This document shows, piece after piece, positions 33,920 to 42,932 of a stretch of 64,000 bases of DNA. Numbering within the stretch: position 1 is the stretch's first letter; every line of letters begins with the position of its first letter. The notes under the pieces were generated by a model. It was not told the origin of the DNA. It ran no database searches and saw nothing but the letters and a program-made list of their open reading frames with translations. Origin of the DNA: an uncultured Clostridia bacterium (GTDB lineage Bacteria; Bacillota; Clostridia; Christensenellales; Borkfalkiaceae); assembly GCA_904419945.1 (NCBI GenBank), contig CAJFTM010000002.1:42051-106050 (forward strand), written 5' to 3'. A program made the position numbers and the translations under genes.

Positions 33920-34419
33920 TGCTCCACCAACACCTCGCCGATGCGCTTTTCGCTCACCGTTACGATCTTCTTTTCGACGTCGACATCCAAAAGAACGCCC
34001 TCCGCCGCGGGGAACATGAATTCTTTGTCTCCCTCTTTCAAAACGTAAATATCCGTATGCGCGGGCAGAATGTCCGCAATTTCGCCCAAACGGACGCCCT
34101 TTTCCGTGACCACGGCACAGCCGAGAATGTCGACGATATAATACCGCCCCTCCTCGAGCGCGGGCAGTTCGGCGCGGTCTGCAAGCACCTCCTTCCCTCG
34201 CAGAAGTTCGGCGGCGTTCCTGTCCGCCACCCCCGAAAGGGCGAGGTAAGCCGCCTGCGCGTCTGTGCGGCAGGAAAGGACCTTATACTCCGCCCCGCCG
34301 ATAAAGAGGCGGCGGAATCGGCGCATATCCGCGATGTCGTCCAAAAGCGGGCGCACTTTGACCTCGCCGCGGATACCCTGCGGCTTCAACACTTCGCCGA
34401 TGACGATGGTTTCGCGCAA
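33916..34419 (-). CDS. rimM: Ribosome maturation factor RimM
   Basis: Binds S19 in 30S assembly. 167 residues from a TTG (34419) that follows AGGAGG by five bases; this gives Met-Arg-Glu-Thr-Ile-Val-Ile-Gly-Glu-Val, the normal RimM start, rather than the ATG at 34461. The RimM N-domain (Gly-Ile-Arg-Gly-Glu-Val-Lys-Val) and PRC-barrel (Asp-Ile-Leu-Gly-Cys...Thr-Asp-Ile-Tyr-Val) are both present. Confidence 0.92.
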   Translation of the reverse strand: MRETIVIGEVLKPQGIRGEVKVRPLLDDIADMRRFRRLFIGGAEYKVLSCRTDAQAAYLALSGVADRNAAELLRGKEVLADRAELPALEEGRYYIVDILGCAVVTEKGVRLGEIADILPAHTDIYVLKEGDKEFMFPAAEGVLLDVDVEKKIVTVSEKRIGEVLVEQ

Positions 34420-34492
34420 TGTTTCCTCCTCGGAAGCAAGCGGGGGAAAGGCCGCTGACAAGCGATCTTTCCCCCGCCGAAGGCGCGGGCGC

Positions 34493-34741
34493 TCATTCGG
34501 CGTCCTTGCCCTTTTCCTTGATCTCGATATTGTATTTTTTGCCTTCCTTCGCCGACGCGCAGCGGACGAGCGTGCGCAGCGCCTTGGCGATCTTGCCCTG
34601 TTTGCCGATCACCTTGCCCATGTCCGATTCCTCGAGCAAAACGACGATCTCCGTCACGCTGCCCTTGTCCTCGACGCGGTATTCGATCTGATCCTTGAAC
34701 TCGGCAAACTGCTCGACGACGTACTTGACCAGCTCCAGCAT
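34493..34741 (-). CDS. khpA: KH-domain RNA-binding protein KhpA (YlqC)
   Basis: 82-residue KH protein with the Gly-Lys-Gln-Gly loop in Val-Ile-Gly-Lys-Gln-Gly-Lys-Ile-Ala-Lys-Ala-Leu-Arg. Located between rpsP and rimM as in other Bacillota. KhpA pairs with KhpB to bind small RNAs in related species. Confidence 0.93.
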   Translation of the reverse strand: MLELVKYVVEQFAEFKDQIEYRVEDKGSVTEIVVLLEESDMGKVIGKQGKIAKALRTLVRCASAKEGKKYNIEIKEKGKDAE

Positions 34742-34765
34742 ATTCGGGTCCCTCCGCGCAGGCGA

Positions 34766-35059
34766 TTACTTCTTCTTTCTCGTTTTGGTGCGGGGAGCGG
34801 AAAGTTTTGCGGACTTTTCGATGATGCCCTCATGCACGAGAAGCGCTTTGACGGTTTCGGTCGGCTGCACGCCCTTCGAGAGCCAGCTCTTTGCCTTTTC
34901 GGCATCGATGGTGATCTCTGCGGGCTGCGCGGTCGGATTGTAGTGCCCGACTTTTTCGATATACTCGCCGTCGCGCGCCTTGCGGCTGTCGACGACAACG
35001 ATACGGTAGATCGGGGACTTTTTATCGCCCAATCTCGTCAGTCTCATTTTAACTGCCAT
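34766..35059 (-). CDS. rpsP: 30S ribosomal protein S16
   Basis: 97-residue S16: Met-Ala-Val-Lys-Met-Arg-Leu-Thr-Arg-Leu-Gly, then Pro-Ile-Tyr-Arg-Ile-Val-Val-Val-Asp-Ser-Arg and a Lys/Arg-rich tail. AGGAG precedes the ATG. First gene of the rpsP-khpA-rimM-trmD unit, with a consensus promoter. Confidence 0.97.
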   Translation of the reverse strand: MAVKMRLTRLGDKKSPIYRIVVVDSRKARDGEYIEKVGHYNPTAQPAEITIDAEKAKSWLSKGVQPTETVKALLVHEGIIEKSAKLSAPRTKTRKKK

Positions 35060-35101
35060 GGTGGTGTACTCCTATCGTGATAAAATTGTTTTTACCGCAC
35101 G

Positions 35102-35130
35102 ATTATAGCAGACAAAGGCGCGCCTGTCAA
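35102..35130 (-). promoter_or_regulatory. Promoter of the rpsP operon
   Basis: Minus strand TTGACA (35130-35125), 17 bases, TATAAT (35107-35102) with extended TGC. The -35 box lies inside one arm of the hairpin at 35118-35153. Confidence 0.9.
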
Positions 35131-35153
35131 GCATTTTTACTTGACAGGCGCGC
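35118..35153 (-). terminator. Hairpin between ffh and rpsP
   Basis: Perfect 14-base stem (GCGCGCCTGTCAAG / CTTGACAGGCGCGC) 17 bases after the ffh stop. The downstream T-run faces the plus strand; on the minus strand it is followed by CTTTGTCTG, a weak tract. Confidence 0.65.
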
Positions 35154-35170
35154 AATTTTTAACCGAATCC

Positions 35171-36487
35171 TCAGCGCATAAACGGCAGCCGCTTGCCCGA
35201 GCGGATCTGCTTCATCATGACCTTTGTCTGCTCGAACTGCTTCAGCAGCTGATTGACATCCTGCACGTTGGTGCCCGAACCGGCCGCGATGCGCTTTTTG
35301 CGGGAAGAATTGATGATCTCCGGCTTTTCGCGCTCCTTTTTGGTCATGGAGAGGATGATCGCCTTGATGCGCTCGACGCGCCGCTCGTCGAAGTCGCTCT
35401 CCTTGATCTTCAGTTTGCCCATGCCCGGCATCATGCTCATCACCTGGGCGATGCCCCCCATTTTTTTGAGGGACTCGAACTGCTCGAGATAATCCTCCAG
35501 CGTAAAGGACGCCTCGCGCAGCTTCTTTTCCATCTTTTTGGCCTGCTCTTCGGTGACCGCCTCCTGCGCCTTTTCGATGAGGGAGAGCACGTCGCCCATG
35601 CCTAAAATGCGGGAGGCCATGCGGTCGGGATAGAACGGCTCGAGGTCGGTGAGCTTTTCCCCCACGCCGATAAACTTGATCGGCTTGCCCGTGACCGCCT
35701 TGATGGAGAGGCAGGCGCCGCCGCGGGTGTCGCCGTCCAGCTTGGTCAGGATGACGCCCGTCACGCTCAGACGCTTGTTGAACGTTTCCGCCACGTTGAC
35801 GGCGTCCTGGCCGGTCATGGCATCGACGGTGAGCAGGATCTCGTCGGGCTGTACCTCTTTTTGGATATTTTCCAGTTCCTGCATGAGGGCCTCGTCGATG
35901 TGCAGGCGGCCGGCCGTATCGACGATGACGGTGTCGTACCCCATCGAGCGGGCGTACTCGACCGCCTGTTTCGCCGTTTTGACGGGGCTTTGCGTGCCCT
36001 TTTCGAAGACCTCGACGCCCGCCTTGCCGCCCACGACCTGCAGCTGATGGATGGCGGCGGGGCGGTAGATGTCTCCCGCGACGAGCAGAGGCTTTTTGTT
36101 CTGCTTTTTGAGGAGCAGGGCGAGCTTGCCGCACAGCGTCGTCTTGCCGGCGCCCTGCAGGCCGCACATCAGGATGACCGTAGGCGGCTTATCGGCCACC
36201 TCCAGCTTGGCGTTGGAGGATCCCATCAGAGCGATGAGTTCTTCGTTGACGATCTTGATGACCTGCTGGGCGGGATTGAGGCTCTGTAAGATCTCCTGCC
36301 CCACCGCCTTTGCGGAGACGTCGGCAATGAACTTTTTGGCGACGAAGATGTTGACGTCCGCTTCGAGCAGCGCGACGCGCACCTCGCGCATGGCCGTCTT
36401 GATCTCCAGCTCGGTCAGCTTGCCGCGCTTGGTCAGTTTGGAAAAGATGTGATTGAGTCTCTCAGAGAGAGAGGAAAACAGTGCCAT
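35171..36487 (-). CDS. ffh: Signal recognition particle protein Ffh
   Basis: SRP54 homologue of 438 residues: N domain, GTPase with Gly-Leu-Gln-Gly-Ala-Gly-Lys-Thr-Thr (109-117), Asp-Thr-Ala-Gly-Arg and Thr-Lys-Leu-Asp-Gly, then the Met-rich M domain with Ile-Ala-Ala-Gly-Ser-Gly-Thr. The start at 36487 has AAGGAGG upstream. Last gene of the operon containing ylxM and ftsY. Confidence 0.96.
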   Translation of the reverse strand: MALFSSLSERLNHIFSKLTKRGKLTELEIKTAMREVRVALLEADVNIFVAKKFIADVSAKAVGQEILQSLNPAQQVIKIVNEELIALMGSSNAKLEVADKPPTVILMCGLQGAGKTTLCGKLALLLKKQNKKPLLVAGDIYRPAAIHQLQVVGGKAGVEVFEKGTQSPVKTAKQAVEYARSMGYDTVIVDTAGRLHIDEALMQELENIQKEVQPDEILLTVDAMTGQDAVNVAETFNKRLSVTGVILTKLDGDTRGGACLSIKAVTGKPIKFIGVGEKLTDLEPFYPDRMASRILGMGDVLSLIEKAQEAVTEEQAKKMEKKLREASFTLEDYLEQFESLKKMGGIAQVMSMMPGMGKLKIKESDFDERRVERIKAIILSMTKKEREKPEIINSSRKKRIAAGSGTNVQDVNQLLKQFEQTKVMMKQIRSGKRLPFMR

Positions 36488-36515
36488 TCGGCCCCTCCTT
36501 TGCGCCGTCGGCGCG

Positions 36516-36914
36516 TCAATCGGGCTCGCCCGGATCTCTGCGGGTGGTGATGACCGCAGAATGTTCGGTATCGAGCTGCAGCAGCGATACGATCTTTTCG
36601 ATCTCTTCGGTATATTCGGGATGAACTCGCTCAAATGTTTCCAAAGCGCGCAGCACGCGCGTGAGCATGGCGGACACGGCGAGCGATTCCCTTTGGTTGA
36701 TCTCGTTGTGGTGCAGTTTTTCTTCGTACGCGTCCAAAAGGGCGCGGCTCTTGGCGAGAGTATCCGAAACGCTCTGTTTGGATACCCCCTTTTGCTCGGC
36801 GATCTCGGTCAAGGACAAATCGCACATATAATACAATTCGCACAGTTCGCGCTGGTGCTCCGTCAAGAGCGGGCCGTAAGCGTCAAACAGCTGCAGATAT
36901 TTCAGATTTTTCAT
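36516..36914 (-). CDS. ylxM: YlxM/p13-like DNA-binding protein
   Basis: 132 residues with a sigma-70 region 4-like helix-turn-helix (Leu-Thr-Glu-Ile-Ala-Glu-Gln-Lys-Gly-Val-Ser-Lys-Gln-Ser-Val-Ser-Asp). YlxM modulates SRP GTPase activity in streptococci. Its position 28 bases before ffh is the family's usual context. GGGAGG precedes the ATG. Confidence 0.9.
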   Translation of the reverse strand: MKNLKYLQLFDAYGPLLTEHQRELCELYYMCDLSLTEIAEQKGVSKQSVSDTLAKSRALLDAYEEKLHHNEINQRESLAVSAMLTRVLRALETFERVHPEYTEEIEKIVSLLQLDTEHSAVITTRRDPGEPD

Positions 36915-36976
36915 GCGCCGCCTCCCGCGACCCTCCTCTATAAAATAAAACGGACGTTTTGGCCTTAGCCCGCCGC

Positions 36977-37696
36977 TCAGCGCTTGCCGCCCCGCTTGTT
37001 CGCATCCAGCAGTGTGCGCAGGGCCTCTCTCTGCTTTTTTAACCAGTCGTGCGCGGCTTCGCGCAGCGGCACGCCGGCAAACGGGAACAGGAAGCGCCGC
37101 CTCTGCCGCAGCTGTCTGCGGCGATCGTTGAGGGCAGCCTTGAACTGTTCATATTCGATGGCGGCTTTCCATTCGACGGCGGCGCGGCGCAATTTGAGCG
37201 AAACGTTAAAGCTGATGCACAGGTCGACAAAAAAGATCCCGTAAAACGCGCCGATCAAAAAGATCATCCAGGACGTTTCCGCCGCCCAAACCGCCCCCGC
37301 GTGCAGCGGCCCGAACAAAAAATATACGAATACCGCCGCGACGGCGCCCCACAAGAGGGAGAAGAGCGGGCAGATGATCCCCTGCACGTTGCCCCACTGC
37401 TTGGAATAATCCCACAGTTTGATGTGCATGCCCTTGATAAATATGAGGCCGGTGATATACTCGAGCAGCGTGAGCGAAACGAGCAGTACGAGTACGAGCG
37501 CCCACCGCGGAAGGGGCAGAAAGCAGGCGCCGTACAGGAGCAGCGTACCCACCCCGTACATGGGCAGGTACGGCCCGTTGAGAAAGCCCGGATTGATCCA
37601 TTTTTTTGTACTGAAAAGGCGGCGGAAAAACAATTCGAGCACCCATCCGCCCACAGAACCGACCATAAACAGAAACGCGAGGCGGAAAAAAATCAT
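36977..37696 (-). CDS. Putative ABC transporter permease, CmpB type
   Basis: 239 residues with about five transmembrane segments and the typical Gly-Gly-Trp-Val-Leu-Glu near the N-terminus, Asn-Pro-Gly-Phe-Leu-Asn-Gly-Pro-Tyr-Leu-Pro-Met-Tyr-Gly-Val-Gly, and Trp-Asp-Tyr-Ser. This matches the poorly characterised 'ABC transporter type IV/CmpB' family of Clostridia; no ATPase is adjacent. The ATG overlaps the stop of the preceding gene. Confidence 0.78.
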   Translation of the reverse strand: MIFFRLAFLFMVGSVGGWVLELFFRRLFSTKKWINPGFLNGPYLPMYGVGTLLLYGACFLPLPRWALVLVLLVSLTLLEYITGLIFIKGMHIKLWDYSKQWGNVQGIICPLFSLLWGAVAAVFVYFLFGPLHAGAVWAAETSWMIFLIGAFYGIFFVDLCISFNVSLKLRRAAVEWKAAIEYEQFKAALNDRRRQLRQRRRFLFPFAGVPLREAAHDWLKKQREALRTLLDANKRGGKR

Positions 37697-38460
37697 TTTT
37701 CGGCCTCTCTGCCCGCAGCGCGCAGCTTTTGTACCAGTTTGCGGCGGGCTGCCGGCTTCCCCTCCCAAGCGAGGAAGCGCTCCAGCTCTTCATCGGTAAA
37801 GTCTGCCCCGCATATCCCCTCGTGAGAGACGGTCTCCAAGATACAGCGCTCGCCCGCAAATACGGTGAGATCCTCGTAAAAGAGCTCGATCAGAGACCCG
37901 AAATACACATAGCCGAAATCGTGCGTCCAATCGCCTTTATATTGGGGCAGTTCCGCCAAAGACGACGCTAAAAAGGCGCGGCGCACCTCGTCGGTCAGCA
38001 CAAAATCGCATTCCTCGTGCAGGACGTTCGAATACCCGAAAGTGACGCGCGGCGACAGCGACCGATGAAACCGCAGCAGCTTGCGGGGCAGAAAGCCGTA
38101 AGATACGGAGATCTGATACTCGCGCCGGCTGCGGCGCAGCACTTCCTGCTCCTGACGAATGATGTCGTTACAGTAAGCCGCAAAGTGCTCCTTGGACGGC
38201 GCGCCCTCAAAAAAGGACAGCGCCGCCTCGGACAGGGGCGTGACGCCTGCCTCGTACTCCGCCGCTTTGCGGCTGTATTCCTCGATGATTTTTCGATGCC
38301 CGCCTTCCTGTTCGCGGAGGGCGGACTGCAGATCGCGTATCTTCAGCGGGCGCAGCAGCGAGCGCGTGGCGCACTTTGCCCGCGTACCGACGGCAACGGC
38401 AAAGCGAATGAGCGCGTTGCGCTCTGCGGGGGTGAAACCCTGCCCGATATCAAACCGCAT
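37693..38460 (-). CDS. Hypothetical protein
   Basis: 255 residues, soluble, no signal peptide or membrane segment. The N-terminal third is Lys/Arg/Glu-rich and probably helical (about 30-75); the rest is mixed alpha/beta with many aromatic residues. I do not recognise the family. It lies between ftsY (21 bases away) and the CmpB-like gene (overlapping), so it is co-expressed with SRP components. Confidence 0.75.
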   Translation of the reverse strand: MRFDIGQGFTPAERNALIRFAVAVGTRAKCATRSLLRPLKIRDLQSALREQEGGHRKIIEEYSRKAAEYEAGVTPLSEAALSFFEGAPSKEHFAAYCNDIIRQEQEVLRRSRREYQISVSYGFLPRKLLRFHRSLSPRVTFGYSNVLHEECDFVLTDEVRRAFLASSLAELPQYKGDWTHDFGYVYFGSLIELFYEDLTVFAGERCILETVSHEGICGADFTDEELERFLAWEGKPAARRKLVQKLRAAGREAEK

Positions 38461-38481
38461 ACACTCTCCTCTCGGTCAAGT

Positions 38482-39375
38482 TCAGACGATGCCCTCGGTA
38501 AATTCCTCCGCATCAAAGGGCTGCAGGTCGTCCATCTTTTCGCCGGTGCCGACGAAGAGGACGGGAATGTGCAGCTCGCCGCACAGCGATACGACGAACC
38601 CGCCCTTGGCCGTGCCGTCCAGCTTGGTGAGTACGATGCCGTCCAGATCGACCGTTTCGTCGAAAATCTTGGCCTGCGAAAGGGCGTTTTGGCCGGTCGT
38701 GGCGTCCAGCACGAGCAGTTTATAAAAGTGTGCCTCCGGATACTCGCGCGCGACGACGCGGTCCATCTTCTGCAATTCTGCCATCAGGTTGGCCTTGACG
38801 TGCAGGCGGCCGGCCGTATCCACGATGACGACATCCGTATTTTTGGCCTTGGCGGAGGAAACGGCATCGAACACGACGGCGGACGGATCGCTCCCCTCCT
38901 CGTGCTTGACGATACGCACCTTGGCGCGGTCCGCCCAGACGGTGAGCTGGTCCGCCGCCGCCGCGCGGAAAGTATCTGCCGCGGCGAGGGTAACGCTCTT
39001 TTTTTCCTTTACGAAATAATTGGCGAGCTTGCCGATGGTCGTCGTCTTGCCGACGCCGTTGACGCCCACCAGCATGAATACGGCGGGATACTGTATATCC
39101 GGCACTTCCGCCTCGTTGAGGATGTCCTCGATGACGTCCTTCAGCAAATTGACGACGTACTCCTTGTCCTTGAGCTTTTCGCGGCGGGCCTCCTCGCGGA
39201 TCTGCCCGACGATCTCCTCGGCGGTGGTGACGGAGATGTCGGCGGAAATGAGGATCTCCTCCAGTTCGTCATAAAAATCGTCGCCGATGCCCCTCGAAAA
39301 CAGGGCGGCCAGTTTGGATGAAATATTGTCTCGCGTCTTTTTGAGCGCGCCGATGATCTTTCCGAAAAATCCCAT
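38482..39375 (-). CDS. ftsY: SRP receptor FtsY
   Basis: 297 residues: a short N-terminal amphipathic helix (Met-Gly-Phe-Phe-Gly-Lys-Ile), the N domain, and the GTPase with Gly-Val-Asn-Gly-Val-Gly-Lys-Thr (104-111), Asp-Thr-Ala-Gly-Arg and Thr-Lys-Leu-Asp-Gly. There is no acidic A domain, as is usual in Bacillota. It lies 12 bases after prmA. Confidence 0.95.
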   Translation of the reverse strand: MGFFGKIIGALKKTRDNISSKLAALFSRGIGDDFYDELEEILISADISVTTAEEIVGQIREEARREKLKDKEYVVNLLKDVIEDILNEAEVPDIQYPAVFMLVGVNGVGKTTTIGKLANYFVKEKKSVTLAAADTFRAAAADQLTVWADRAKVRIVKHEEGSDPSAVVFDAVSSAKAKNTDVVIVDTAGRLHVKANLMAELQKMDRVVAREYPEAHFYKLLVLDATTGQNALSQAKIFDETVDLDGIVLTKLDGTAKGGFVVSLCGELHIPVLFVGTGEKMDDLQPFDAEEFTEGIV

Positions 39376-39387
39376 ATGCTCCCTCCT

Positions 39388-40344
39388 CTATGCGCCCTTG
39401 CGGAATGCGAGGGCGAACCATTCCCCTTGGCGGCGCTGTTCGAGCAGCGTCAGGCCCTGCGCTTCGTACGCGGCGATGACCTGTGCGAGCTTGGGCTCGA
39501 TGATGCCGCTCAAAATGAGCGTACCGCCCTCCTTCAAATTTTTCGGGATGCTGTCCGCAAGGCGGCAGAGAATGTCTGCCGTGATGTTCGCCGTCATGAT
39601 CTCGCCGCAGATATCCGCTCCTTCCAACAGATCGGACAGGGCGACTTTGACCTGCTCCGCAACCCCGTTGAGGGAAGCGTTATGCTCGGCGCTGCGCACC
39701 GCGACGTAGTCGATGTCCGTCAGATATGCGAAGCGCGCGCCCAGTTTGACGGCAGCGATGCCGAGGATGCCGCTGCCGCAGCCGACGTCTACGACGGTGT
39801 CGCCGGGATGCAGGTACTTCTGCAACAATTCGAGGCACATGGATGTCGTTTCGTGCTCGCCCGTACCGAAAGCCATGTTGGAGTCGAGCGAGACGACTAC
39901 CTCTTCCGGCTTGGGCCGGTAAGCGATCCACTCGGGACAGATGACGATGCGCTGCCCGATGTGCAACGGGCGGAAGTGCTTCTTCCATACGTCGATCCAA
40001 TCGTCCCCCTCGATCTCGCGGCGGCCCGTTTCAAAGGTGCCGAAGTCGATGAACCCGGCGCCGCGCTCGCGCAGCGCGCTCAGCTCCGCGTTGATCTTGG
40101 CGATCTCCGCGTCCGCGATGTCGACGGGCAGATAGCACTTGACGAGCACATCTCCCGCAGACTTTGCCTGCTCGGCGAGGTCGTCGTCCATGTAGTCCCA
40201 AAAGGTGCGCTTGTCGCTCTGCAGGGCGATGACGTCGTTGATGTCGCAGACGGTGACGCCGTAGTTGGTATGGTCCCACAGCACGTCCGCGACGAGGTCG
40301 CTCCCCGCGGTGGTGGTATGTACCGTCCATTCGATAAACTTCAT
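39388..40344 (-). CDS. prmA: Ribosomal protein L11 methyltransferase
   Basis: 318 residues with the SAM-binding Asp-Val-Gly-Cys-Gly-Ser-Gly-Ile-Leu-Gly-Ile-Ala-Ala and the preceding Ala-Phe-Gly-Thr-Gly-Glu-His-Glu-Thr-Thr, diagnostic of PrmA. AAGGAG precedes the ATG, which overlaps the stop of the upstream membrane-protein gene. Confidence 0.92.
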   Translation of the reverse strand: MKFIEWTVHTTTAGSDLVADVLWDHTNYGVTVCDINDVIALQSDKRTFWDYMDDDLAEQAKSAGDVLVKCYLPVDIADAEIAKINAELSALRERGAGFIDFGTFETGRREIEGDDWIDVWKKHFRPLHIGQRIVICPEWIAYRPKPEEVVVSLDSNMAFGTGEHETTSMCLELLQKYLHPGDTVVDVGCGSGILGIAAVKLGARFAYLTDIDYVAVRSAEHNASLNGVAEQVKVALSDLLEGADICGEIMTANITADILCRLADSIPKNLKEGGTLILSGIIEPKLAQVIAAYEAQGLTLLEQRRQGEWFALAFRKGA

Positions 40345-41303
40345 TTTTGCTCTTCTCCTTCGTCCGAGGTCCCTTGCGCGCACTCTTCCGGCGGGACGAT
40401 CTCCCCGGCTGCCTCAGCCGCGCTCTCCCCGCCAGCCGAAACTGCCTGTTCGGCGGGCACAGCGCCCTCGGCCCTGCCCGCGGCGGCATTGCGCTCTGCC
40501 AGCTCGCGCACCATGCGCTTAAACTGTTTTTCGGTGAGGATGACCTTATTTTCAAACCAATTCGGCTTCTTTTTCATGCCGATATAGGCGAATACGCATA
40601 CGATAAGGCACCCGACGATGTTGACGATCATATCCTCCATCGAATCGCGCAGGCCGTTGCCGTACGGGATGGAATGTGCCGTCCCCTCGACAGCCTCCCC
40701 GTTCACGAAGATCTCCGCATCTTGGATGATGCTGTCCTGCCAGCGCTGCATATTCGCGCCGAACAGGCGGTCGGCTCCGAACTCGATCAGCTCCCAGACG
40801 TACTCGACGGCGAGCGTGAAGCAGAAGGTGAACAGCACGATAAAGAAGGGCGAAAGCTTGACGTGCCCGTCGCGCGACTGGTTCATCAGCCAGACGACGG
40901 AAAAGGAGAGCAACGCAAAGATGACGCCGCCCGTCGTATGCAGTATCTTATCGTATAAAAAGACGTGGTCGTAGGCGCGGAAGATCTCGCCCAGCACGAA
41001 GTGCGCGAAGGCGAATACATACAGCGTGACCGTGATGAAATTCGGGATATAGCAGCGGAATCTGCGCTCGAGCAGGGGCGGCACATTGAAGACGATGAGC
41101 GCCAGCGCACACTGGACAATGTGGTTGATGGTGACGTCCAGCCCGTGTTCGTCTGATATAAAATAGAGGATGAGCGAGGCCGCCGCCGTGATGAGGGTGA
41201 TGCCCTGCAGCACGAAATTGATGATGAGCGCGCGCCGGCCGCGGCGGCGCATATCGGCGAGGACTTCCTCTTCCGTTGCAGGCGGTGCTGTCTTTTTGGT
41301 CAT
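40341..41303 (-). CDS. Multi-pass membrane protein of unknown function
   Basis: 320 residues with about seven transmembrane segments between residues 25 and 245. Conserved-looking polar residues sit in or beside helices (Tyr-Asp-Lys-Ile-Leu-His-Thr-Thr-Gly-Gly and Glu-Tyr-Val-Trp-Glu-Leu-Ile-Glu), a pattern like the YjdF/DUF2238 membrane proteins. The C-terminus is an Ala/Glu-rich tail of about 60 residues. First gene of the prmA-ftsY-ylxM-ffh operon. Confidence 0.75.
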   Translation of the reverse strand: MTKKTAPPATEEEVLADMRRRGRRALIINFVLQGITLITAAASLILYFISDEHGLDVTINHIVQCALALIVFNVPPLLERRFRCYIPNFITVTLYVFAFAHFVLGEIFRAYDHVFLYDKILHTTGGVIFALLSFSVVWLMNQSRDGHVKLSPFFIVLFTFCFTLAVEYVWELIEFGADRLFGANMQRWQDSIIQDAEIFVNGEAVEGTAHSIPYGNGLRDSMEDMIVNIVGCLIVCVFAYIGMKKKPNWFENKVILTEKQFKRMVRELAERNAAAGRAEGAVPAEQAVSAGGESAAEAAGEIVPPEECAQGTSDEGEEQK

Positions 41304-41350
41304 GCGGCCCCCCTCTGTCTGCGCGCATGCGGCGGCAGACTTTTCTTTCT

Positions 41351-41379
41351 ATTTTAACCGATTTTTGCCCGCCCGTCAA
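41351..41379 (-). promoter_or_regulatory. Promoter of the prmA-ftsY-ffh operon
   Basis: Minus strand TTGACG (41379-41374), 17 bases, TAAAAT (41356-41351). Confidence 0.75.
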
Positions 41380-41477
41380 TCCTTTGCCGGCAAACGAGCC
41401 GCTTTTTCTGCTTCGGCTCACCCTTTTCGAGCAAAAGAGCGCTTTTTTATGCCGATCCTATAAAAACAGCGCGCGGC

Positions 41478-41518
41478 AAAAGCCCTCCGGCGGCGCAAAG
41501 TGCCGCCGGAGGGCTTTT
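41478..41518 (-). terminator. Terminator of vanW
   Basis: AAAAGCCCTCCGGCGGC / GCCGCCGGAGGGCTTTT stem with a seven-base loop, 15 bases after the vanW stop. Confidence 0.85.
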
Positions 41519-41532
41519 GCTCCTATCCACGC

Positions 41533-42816
41533 TTACGCCGCGCCCTCTTCCTGAACGGACGGGCGGACGACGCCGCGCACGGGGGCGTAACTGTCGCGCC
41601 GCAGGCGGGTGCGCACCTCCGGCTTGCCCGGTTCGCGGCGGACGAGGTAGGCGACCGAGCGCACCCCCTCCTTGGGGGTGCGCAGGGCAACGCCCTCCTC
41701 CGTGCTCACCTGCGGATCGGGCGGGGGGATGCGTTCGACGACCTCGCTCTCGATCGCATACGAAACGGGGGAACGCTGCCCGTAGACGCGCACGGTGAGG
41801 GCCCCTCCCTCGGCCCGCGCGACGATGCGGACGGGAAAGCCGGTCGCGTTGCGCAATTTCAGGTCGCACGCACTGCCGTTGACCATCGCGTCGCGCGAGG
41901 GCGGAACGTAACCGACGGCTAAGCTGTGCGGGTGATATTCGGCGACGGACAGCCCCGCAAGCAGTGCGGCGTTGTACAGCGTGGTGCTCACCTGGCAGAC
42001 GCCGCCGCCCACGCCCGAAACGAACTTGCCCTCTAAAATGACGGGCGCGGCACGGTAACCGTTGCCTTCGGTGCGCGCGCCCGCGCATGCGTTGAAGGAG
42101 AGAACTTCCCCGGGGGCAATGGCCCTGCCGTTCAGGCGGGACGCCGCCAGCGCGACGTTGTGCGCCCTGCCCGCGTTGGACTCGGCATAGTGCGTGGTGT
42201 ATGAGGCGAGCAGCGACGCCGAAGCGCGCACTTTCGCCAGCGTGCGGGCGGGCGTCACGCGCACCAAACGCGCGCGCACCTCCCGACGCCCGTCCCGCAG
42301 CGCCTCGCCGATCTCCTCTTTCAAAGCGGCGCCGTCGACATATTGCCCCACCCGTTCCCGCACGAAGGTAAAGGGTGTTTCCGCCTCCGCATCGAAGAGG
42401 GCGAGCGCGGGGGCACTCTTGCGGTAGACGTCTGCACAGATGCGCGCGAGGACGGCCTCCTCCCGCACGAACACCCGCTCCTTTTCCAATGGCTGCGCGC
42501 CGCCCTCGCGCAGGGCGCGCTCCGCCGCCCCCGCGATATCCGCTCTCCACCCGATCTCGGGCGGACGGAAGACGTACTTTCTCCCTCCCGCGCGCACGGT
42601 CAATGTATATCCGTCCAACTCATGGCGCAGCGCCTCGCCGACGGCCGCACACGCCTCGCCGAGGCGCAGGCCGGACACGTCGACCCCGCCCACGGATGTA
42701 CCCGCCGGCATACGGCCGGGCGTACCCTGTGCGGCTGCCCCGCCCGCTGTAAAAAAAATGCCCGCAGCGACTGCGAGCAGGCAAAGTTTGGACACTTTTC
42801 GGCAAATTTCGCCCAT
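41533..42816 (-). CDS. VanW family protein
   Basis: 427 residues, with a signal peptide (about 1-28). A peptidoglycan-binding-4-like N-terminal region is followed by the VanW domain with Gly-Arg-Ala-His-Asn-Val, Gly-Gly-Gly-Val-Cys-Gln-Val-Ser-Thr-Thr-Leu-Tyr-Asn and Tyr-His-Pro-His. A surface role is expected; VanW function is not settled, and no vancomycin resistance genes are nearby. It follows recF, separated by a 41-base duplication. Confidence 0.87.
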   Translation of the reverse strand: MGEICRKVSKLCLLAVAAGIFFTAGGAAAQGTPGRMPAGTSVGGVDVSGLRLGEACAAVGEALRHELDGYTLTVRAGGRKYVFRPPEIGWRADIAGAAERALREGGAQPLEKERVFVREEAVLARICADVYRKSAPALALFDAEAETPFTFVRERVGQYVDGAALKEEIGEALRDGRREVRARLVRVTPARTLAKVRASASLLASYTTHYAESNAGRAHNVALAASRLNGRAIAPGEVLSFNACAGARTEGNGYRAAPVILEGKFVSGVGGGVCQVSTTLYNAALLAGLSVAEYHPHSLAVGYVPPSRDAMVNGSACDLKLRNATGFPVRIVARAEGGALTVRVYGQRSPVSYAIESEVVERIPPPDPQVSTEEGVALRTPKEGVRSVAYLVRREPGKPEVRTRLRRDSYAPVRGVVRPSVQEEGAA

Positions 42817-42850
42817 TTTCCCGCTCCTCCCGAAAAGAGTATGCGCGGGC

Positions 42851-42932
42851 GGAAGGGTTTTATTCTCCCTTTTTGCGGCGGGGCGCGGGGCGGAAGGGTT
42901 TTATTCTCCCTTTTTGCGGCGGGGCGCGGGGC
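42851..42932. repeat. 41-base tandem duplication at the recF 3' end
   Basis: Two adjacent copies (42851-42891 and 42892-42932), each starting GGAAGGGTTTTATTCTCCC. The right copy contains the recF stop codon and last codons. Confidence 0.9.
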
